This document shows positions 59,717 to 64,000 of a stretch of 64,000 bases of DNA, piece by piece (within the stretch, counting starts at the first letter, position 1; each line of letters starts with the position of its first letter). The DNA comes from Stenopsyche tienmushanensis (lineage: Eukaryota > Arthropoda > Insecta > Trichoptera > Stenopsychidae), in NCBI GenBank assembly GCA_008973525.1, contig WACJ01000061.1, forward strand, positions 744,001-808,000, read 5' to 3'. The notes below the pieces were generated by a model. The model was not told where the DNA came from. It did not search any database and saw only the letters and a program-made list of their open reading frames with translations. The position numbers and the translations under genes were made by a program.

Positions 59717-60597
59717 TCTAACTGAGCAATTTTACATTATCACCAGGCCATCTTCCTTATTTTTCTTGTACCTTTCACGATTCGATTGCGAACGTACCAA
59801 CTTCTGTTTGTGTTATCTATAAGAAAAACATATGTATTGAGTAGTTATTTCTGATTTGATCCGGTTGAAGTTGAAATAGAATAGGCCCAAGACGCACAGT
59901 GCGTGCGCACGTTTACGCGAGGTCGACGACCAGCCAACAGGCTTTTGACAGATGAAGACGCAGCGGCAGCGGCTGTGGCAGCAGACAACCGGCCCTGCAT
60001 TGCGCCCAGCTCCAGCTCACGTGCTCGCTCGCCTGGACCTCCTCACCCTTCTTCGCGTAGGACGTTGACTAATAGCCCAACCTATGTGACCATAGGCGAG
60101 TCTCTAAATTTCAAACATATCGTCGAACATAAATAGTCAACGAAGTAGCGCGAGACTTTCATAACAAATGTGCGTAAATCGTGACTCATGGGCTACACGT
60201 GTCTCTGGACTTGTGGCTTGCGCCATTTACATACATCACAACTTCAATTTCCCGCGCGCGAGAAAACTTCGAGCGGTCAGCATTTTCGCCACTCTACAAT
60301 ACTCCCACTCATTCATACTCTACTCTTATTCATTTACATAATATATATATATATTCATTCCTAGTGGTTATATTAGGCAAAAATAAAAAAAATGTCATTT
60401 ATTATTGCGCTCTAGCTGTTTTCACGCAATACATTTTTTGACCTATTTTTAAAAATGTCCTTTAATTTCCATTATCGACAAAGATTTTAAGCTAATGAAG
60501 CTGCTAATATCAATTTTCTGAAGACATTTTGAATTTTCGAAAATATCATAGACTATTCATAAAAATCAGATGTGATCTTTAAAACCAAATGACATTA
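59717..60597. other. Unassigned stretch with a GC/CpG-rich block at 59885-60110
   Basis: 59903-60136 is open (+, 77 codons) and encodes an Ala run and a Ser/Arg/Pro-rich segment in GC-rich DNA with many CpG. This could be the 5' exon or promoter of a host gene, but I see no splice donor that settles it. Further downstream lies a (TA)n run at 60337-60354. Otherwise nothing. Confidence 0.35.
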
Positions 60598-60636
60598 CAG
60601 TAGACTCTTGATTATCCGGGTGCATATAGACATATG
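60598..60636 (-). mobile_element. Terminal repeat of a Tigger/pogo element
   Basis: TA (60596-60597) followed by CAGTAGACTCTTGATTATCC GG: the CAGT..ACTC..TTATCCGG pattern is the known terminus of Tigger/pogo elements, and TA is their target duplication. It lies just 3' of the Tigger gene remnant on the minus strand, separated only by the inserted hAT copy. The other terminus was not found up to 62500. Confidence 0.7.
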
Positions 60637-60644
60637 ATCGTAAG

Positions 60645-61216
60645 TACGGAATCCAATCCTGAACCAAAATTTCGATCCCGGGATTTCGGGATTGCATTAT
60701 CATCAGTCCATCCCGGGACTAGTCCCGGGATTCCGGGAACTTCAATAGTTTAAGAATTACATTGATAAATTTGATTAAAAATTACTAATTAGTCCATTTG
60801 TTTAATATAAAAAATAGCTCGAAGGCGAAAGAATTTTATTTATTTAAAAAATGTTAAAAATACAATTCTAAAATGCTAGTTCGAGTTTTCGTATAACACC
60901 GTCAATATGGCTGATAAAATTCCTTTCTGCTGTGACACGGATTAAAACTAGCAAAATTCCCGATTTCCCGACAAATGATTTATTTCCGTCGCTGCAGATG
61001 AATACTTATATACTATAATACTTTGATGTGATTCCTAATTATATTACGGAGGAATACAAAAATTCTTAACCCCGTATCTATTATATTTCATATTGATATT
61101 CCCATGATTAGAGTCGATGTGTAGTAAATACATCACCGGTAGGAAAATGTTAATATGAAAATTTGAAAAACACATATGTACTCTATATATGTATACATAC
61201 GTGATTGGATTCCCTA
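60645..61216 (-). mobile_element. hAT-family element copy 8, inserted in the Tigger remnant
   Basis: Left end TACGGAATCCAATCCTGAAC (slightly decayed) and right end GATTGGATTCCCTA. The flanking 8-mers ATCGTAAG (60637-60644) and GTCGTAAA (61217-61224) share TCGTAA, a convincing hAT target duplication. The subterminal TCCCGGGA cluster is at 60675-60740. Most of the dimerisation segment is deleted (a jump near 60870-60890), and the distal subterminal cluster is also lost near 61195. No coding capacity. Confidence 0.87.
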
Positions 61217-62075
61217 GTCGTAAAATAAAATAAAATCTGTGATTTAACAAATTTCTAATATCACTTCGATTTGTTTTTAAATCTATTATATCATTATATT
61301 CAAATCCTCTTTGATCAGCGTAATGTAGCAATATTTCAACATAATTCAACGACGTTTTATGACTAGTGTAATCACTAGTATCTTCTTCACTTGTAGTGTC
61401 ACTCTTATTTTCTTCCTCTTGAGAAACAAAAAAAAAACGATATCTGCATTATACAAGCATTCAAAAACTGGGTCATTTAAATCATGATACCCTTCGATGT
61501 TTTTTCTATCCACGTTTTTAAAACATTTTAAATCTTCCAATATTTCATATATTTGCTTCATTCTCTTCAAAATTCATTAACTATGTTTTCATACCAGGAA
61601 TGATATTTTTTCATGATTGAACAATAGTTTCAGGCTTTAACTTTGACCAAGATGATGTTATTCCATGTATAGCATTGAATATCGTAACTTTTTCCCAAAA
61701 AATCGTCAAGTTTTCATCTTCCTCAGCAAGAGTTTTTAGAAGACTATGTTACATGCATTAGTTTATGGGCTATAGCAAAGATTAGGGGGCAAACATTTAG
61801 CAACCATAAATCCATCGCTTGTTTTTAATATGCTTTCGTTCAAATGAGAAGGAGCATTATCTAATAATAACACTGCTTTTTGTGGCAATCCCTTTTTTTT
61901 TAAATCTTACACTCCTGAGACCCATTTCTTTTTGAACCAATCTTTAAAAATCTCCCTGTCCATCCATGCCCCTTTCTGGCTATAATAATCGACAGGGAAA
62001 AAATCATTTTAATTCCCTTAAAAGACCGGTCTTTTACTATTACTGTCTGTGGCTTATATCGATGTTTAATCATGT
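61217..62075 (-). pseudogene. Tigger/pogo (DDE superfamily) transposase, degenerate
   Basis: Minus-strand frames give, in order: [13 protein letters not shown]; then, shifted, [18 protein letters not shown], matching the Tigger word Y..QK.AWM....F..WF; then LPQKAVLLLDNAPSHLNES, the LLLDNAPSH motif with the second catalytic Asp; FMVAKCLPPN, matching LPPN.TS..QP; LAEEDENLTIFWEKVTIFNA and SSWSKLKPETIVQS; a Glu/Ser/Thr-rich acidic linker; and YVEILLHYADQRGFEYNDI. At least four frameshifts or stops are visible, one at a 10-base homopolymer near 61430. The N-terminal CENP-B-like DNA-binding domains and the first Asp are missing beyond about 62075. Family: jerky/Tigger (PF03184). Its 3' terminus is at 60598. 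Confidence 0.88.
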
Positions 62076-63840
62076 TTTTTTGTTTACTTTAGCTATTATG
62101 TTAATATTGGCTTAGCAAATCGATTATTCATAACATATGGTCAACCCAAACAAAGCAGCAATTTAAATGTAAATTTTTAATTATTTTTTATTTTTACTTG
62201 TGCTATAGTTGTTAGTTCAGCTACCGTTGATAGCGAAGAATTTGCGGATTGCGAATAATCCCTACTTGTGCTTTGTAGAAATATTTTCTGAGATAAAGTC
62301 TACGGAGAACGTCGAGCGAGCTATATCCTAACGAGCCTAATAAACAACGACTTGGATATAATCAGGGATAATAATCGTATTGTGAAAAGAATCTTCAACA
62401 CTTATTTCAACATAAGAAAATTCTTTAGATTCTAGTGATCCATATGGTAGAATAACAGTATCACAATCGAACGATAAATACAATGATATATATGATAGAA
62501 ATGTTTATCAATAGTAGCTTCTTATTGATATTATATTATGAATTCTGGGGTCATATGGTGATACCGGGGTCATCAGTCCCTTCTTCAATGTGCGTTGATC
62601 AAATATGATTTTGCAGTATTTGTATTATGCATACATTGTGTGGCATTCCTTCTCGAATTTACTCTGTATAAAATATTTTTCATGGATAATCGGCATGCCC
62701 AAACATGATGTAATTGTTGTTTAAATAACGCAAATTCATTTTCGCCAAAAATAGCACATCGTGCCATAACTCACGTACCCGATAAAGCACTTGTCACAAC
62801 AATTAATTAAGTGTTAATCATAATATTTGATATTTTGTCGAAAGTCAACGCACCCAAAAAAAAAAAACACACGTCCGTAATCAAATATCCAAACGCATAA
62901 TCGTCCCGGTTATTTTCAGAAAATCGTGGTTAGCTCGGTCGGGAAGCGCGGTTCGCGATAAATTTATTCCTTGTTTTTCGGACCGTCCCGAGAGATTTTC
63001 CCGATGAGACGTTTTCGCTCCACAGCGACTGACCTGTTGGACTCATTTTCTTGACGTTGAGGAAAACTCGAGAATTATGTGTTTGTCATAAAGATGCGAA
63101 TATATTTGACTCCGTAATGAATGAGGACTTCTCGCAATAGGAACTTTCACTTGTTGGTTTCTTTTTTATTTATTGTTATTGCCGTCGGTTCTATTGAATT
63201 CCGTCGGAGTGCTGCTATCTTCGCATTCTTCAGCGACATTTGACTTTATCACGAATCTCGGTGGCTTTATGTGGTCAATAACCTTTAATCGATAGATAAT
63301 TTTGCGTTATCTCTGCTCATTTCTCTATTTTTCATGCGTGTTTTTAAATAGAACACTATCGGCTTTCTGCTACTACCAAAGTCATTTATTATTGTGGAGC
63401 TGGATAATGTTAGGAAAACAGACGATATTCATCCACCATCTGCCGAATATTTGAGATTTAATTTTTATTAGTTCGGCCCCAATTGTTACCATTAGAGGAG
63501 AGTAGTTAACACGTTATATGCGGGAAGAACATTTTTGCAGTTTATATAATCTACTTTAATAATATCATTATATTAACAGTTTAAATAAACGGTAATGTTT
63601 TGTTACAAAATTGAAACATTATGTAGCCAGGCGGATGGGATGAATGTAGACACGAGAGAGATATCGGCTTTGATTGCGGGAAGGACGTCCTTCCGCAGTC
63701 AAGGTTAATCGATGACTCCTCACAACTATCGCCTCTTGGGCATCACCACTCAATGGACAAAAATGCACATACGAAGCGATTGGTGTCGTTCCTTCAGATG
63801 CAATATAACCGCAACGCCATAGAAGATGACGATGATAACT
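62076..63840. other. Non-coding stretch, nothing recognised
   Basis: AT-rich; one 60-codon ORF. The missing N-terminal half of the Tigger gene should lie between 62076 and about 62900 but I could not find it. A short CG-richer patch near 62930-63060 has no ORF. Confidence 0.5.
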
Positions 63841-64000
63841 CTTTGAGTAGTGAGCTAATTTAAAATCATCATAAACTTAGATGCTATATTTGCTTGTCCA
63901 CCACTTATCATCGTACAAATCCACTTATCTATTAAGACCGCTGCAGCGTGTATGAAACTTGTATTTAAATAAATAAACACTATGGATAGCACACAATATT
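63841..64000 (-). repeat. Repeat B copy 5, cut by the window edge
   Basis: Begins CTTTGAGTAGTGAGCTAATT, followed by CTTAGATGCTATATTTGCTT, ACCGCTGCAGCGTGTATGAA, and TAGCACACAATATT at the edge. It is very similar to 50278-50440 and shares 12 bases of flank-adjacent sequence (AACTCTTTGAGT), so the true end may lie 2 bases further out. Confidence 0.75.

Noticed and set aside
61044..61349. 101-codon minus ORF as one protein
   Set aside because: It is a chance fusion: Tigger C-terminus (61349 to about 61217) reading into the inserted hAT copy.
1..64000. tRNA genes
   Set aside because: I looked for paired A-box and B-box sequences on both strands by eye and found no cloverleaf. A tRNA scan would be decisive.
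1..64000. CRISPR arrays, operons or phage-type defence systems
   Set aside because: No evenly spaced direct repeats, no dense coding, and the content is eukaryotic transposons.

Overview
The window reads as a piece of an AT-rich arthropod (most likely insect) nuclear genome. It holds no intact gene that I recognise. Most six-frame ORFs are under 130 codons and are what AT-rich intergenic or intronic DNA gives by chance. The recognisable content is a graveyard of cut-and-paste DNA transposons. I assign the host only to 'insect-like', from the mix of hAT, mariner, Tigger/pogo and piggyBac remnants, the TTAA- and TA-flanked miniature elements, and the lack of operons or dense coding.

Layout: eight copies or fragments of one hAT family are scattered through the window (2389, 8446, 28915, 34908, 39295, 52708, 57254, 60645). 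Three keep the C-terminal hAT dimerisation segment. The family has short terminal inverted repeats (TAGGGAATCCAATCCC type) and unusual subterminal clusters of TCCCGGGA. Transposase pseudogenes occur at 15803-16586 (piggyBac, right end at 16757), 45935-46491 and 59090-59716 (two mariner lineages) and 61217-62075 (Tigger/pogo, one terminus at 60598). The Tigger copy carries a hAT copy inside it, with a near-perfect 8-bp target duplication, so relative ages can be read. At 36553-37128 a degenerate ORF belongs to a protein family I recall from arthropod genomes but cannot name.

Other dispersed families without coding capacity are: repeat B (6 copies, ends at CTTTGAGTAG), repeat D (3 copies rich in CGCATAAAAA, one a 132-bp TA-flanked MITE), repeat E (4 copies with GC-rich hairpins GCGGTCCG...CGGACCGC), repeat G (5 partial copies), and short palindromic TTAA-bounded elements (19922, 21793, 47762).

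Candidate host coding is weak. There is a 183-codon minus-strand ORF at 27145-27696, a Pro/Ser-rich possible terminal exon at 21131-21286, and GC/CpG-richer islands near 9640-10100, 23490-23760, 41880-42220, 46980-47340 and 59885-60110 that could be exons, 5'UTRs or promoters. I see no tRNA, rRNA, CRISPR array or new defence-like system. The most interesting material is the hAT family with its TCCCGGGA arrays, the nested insertion, and the undescribed repeat families.
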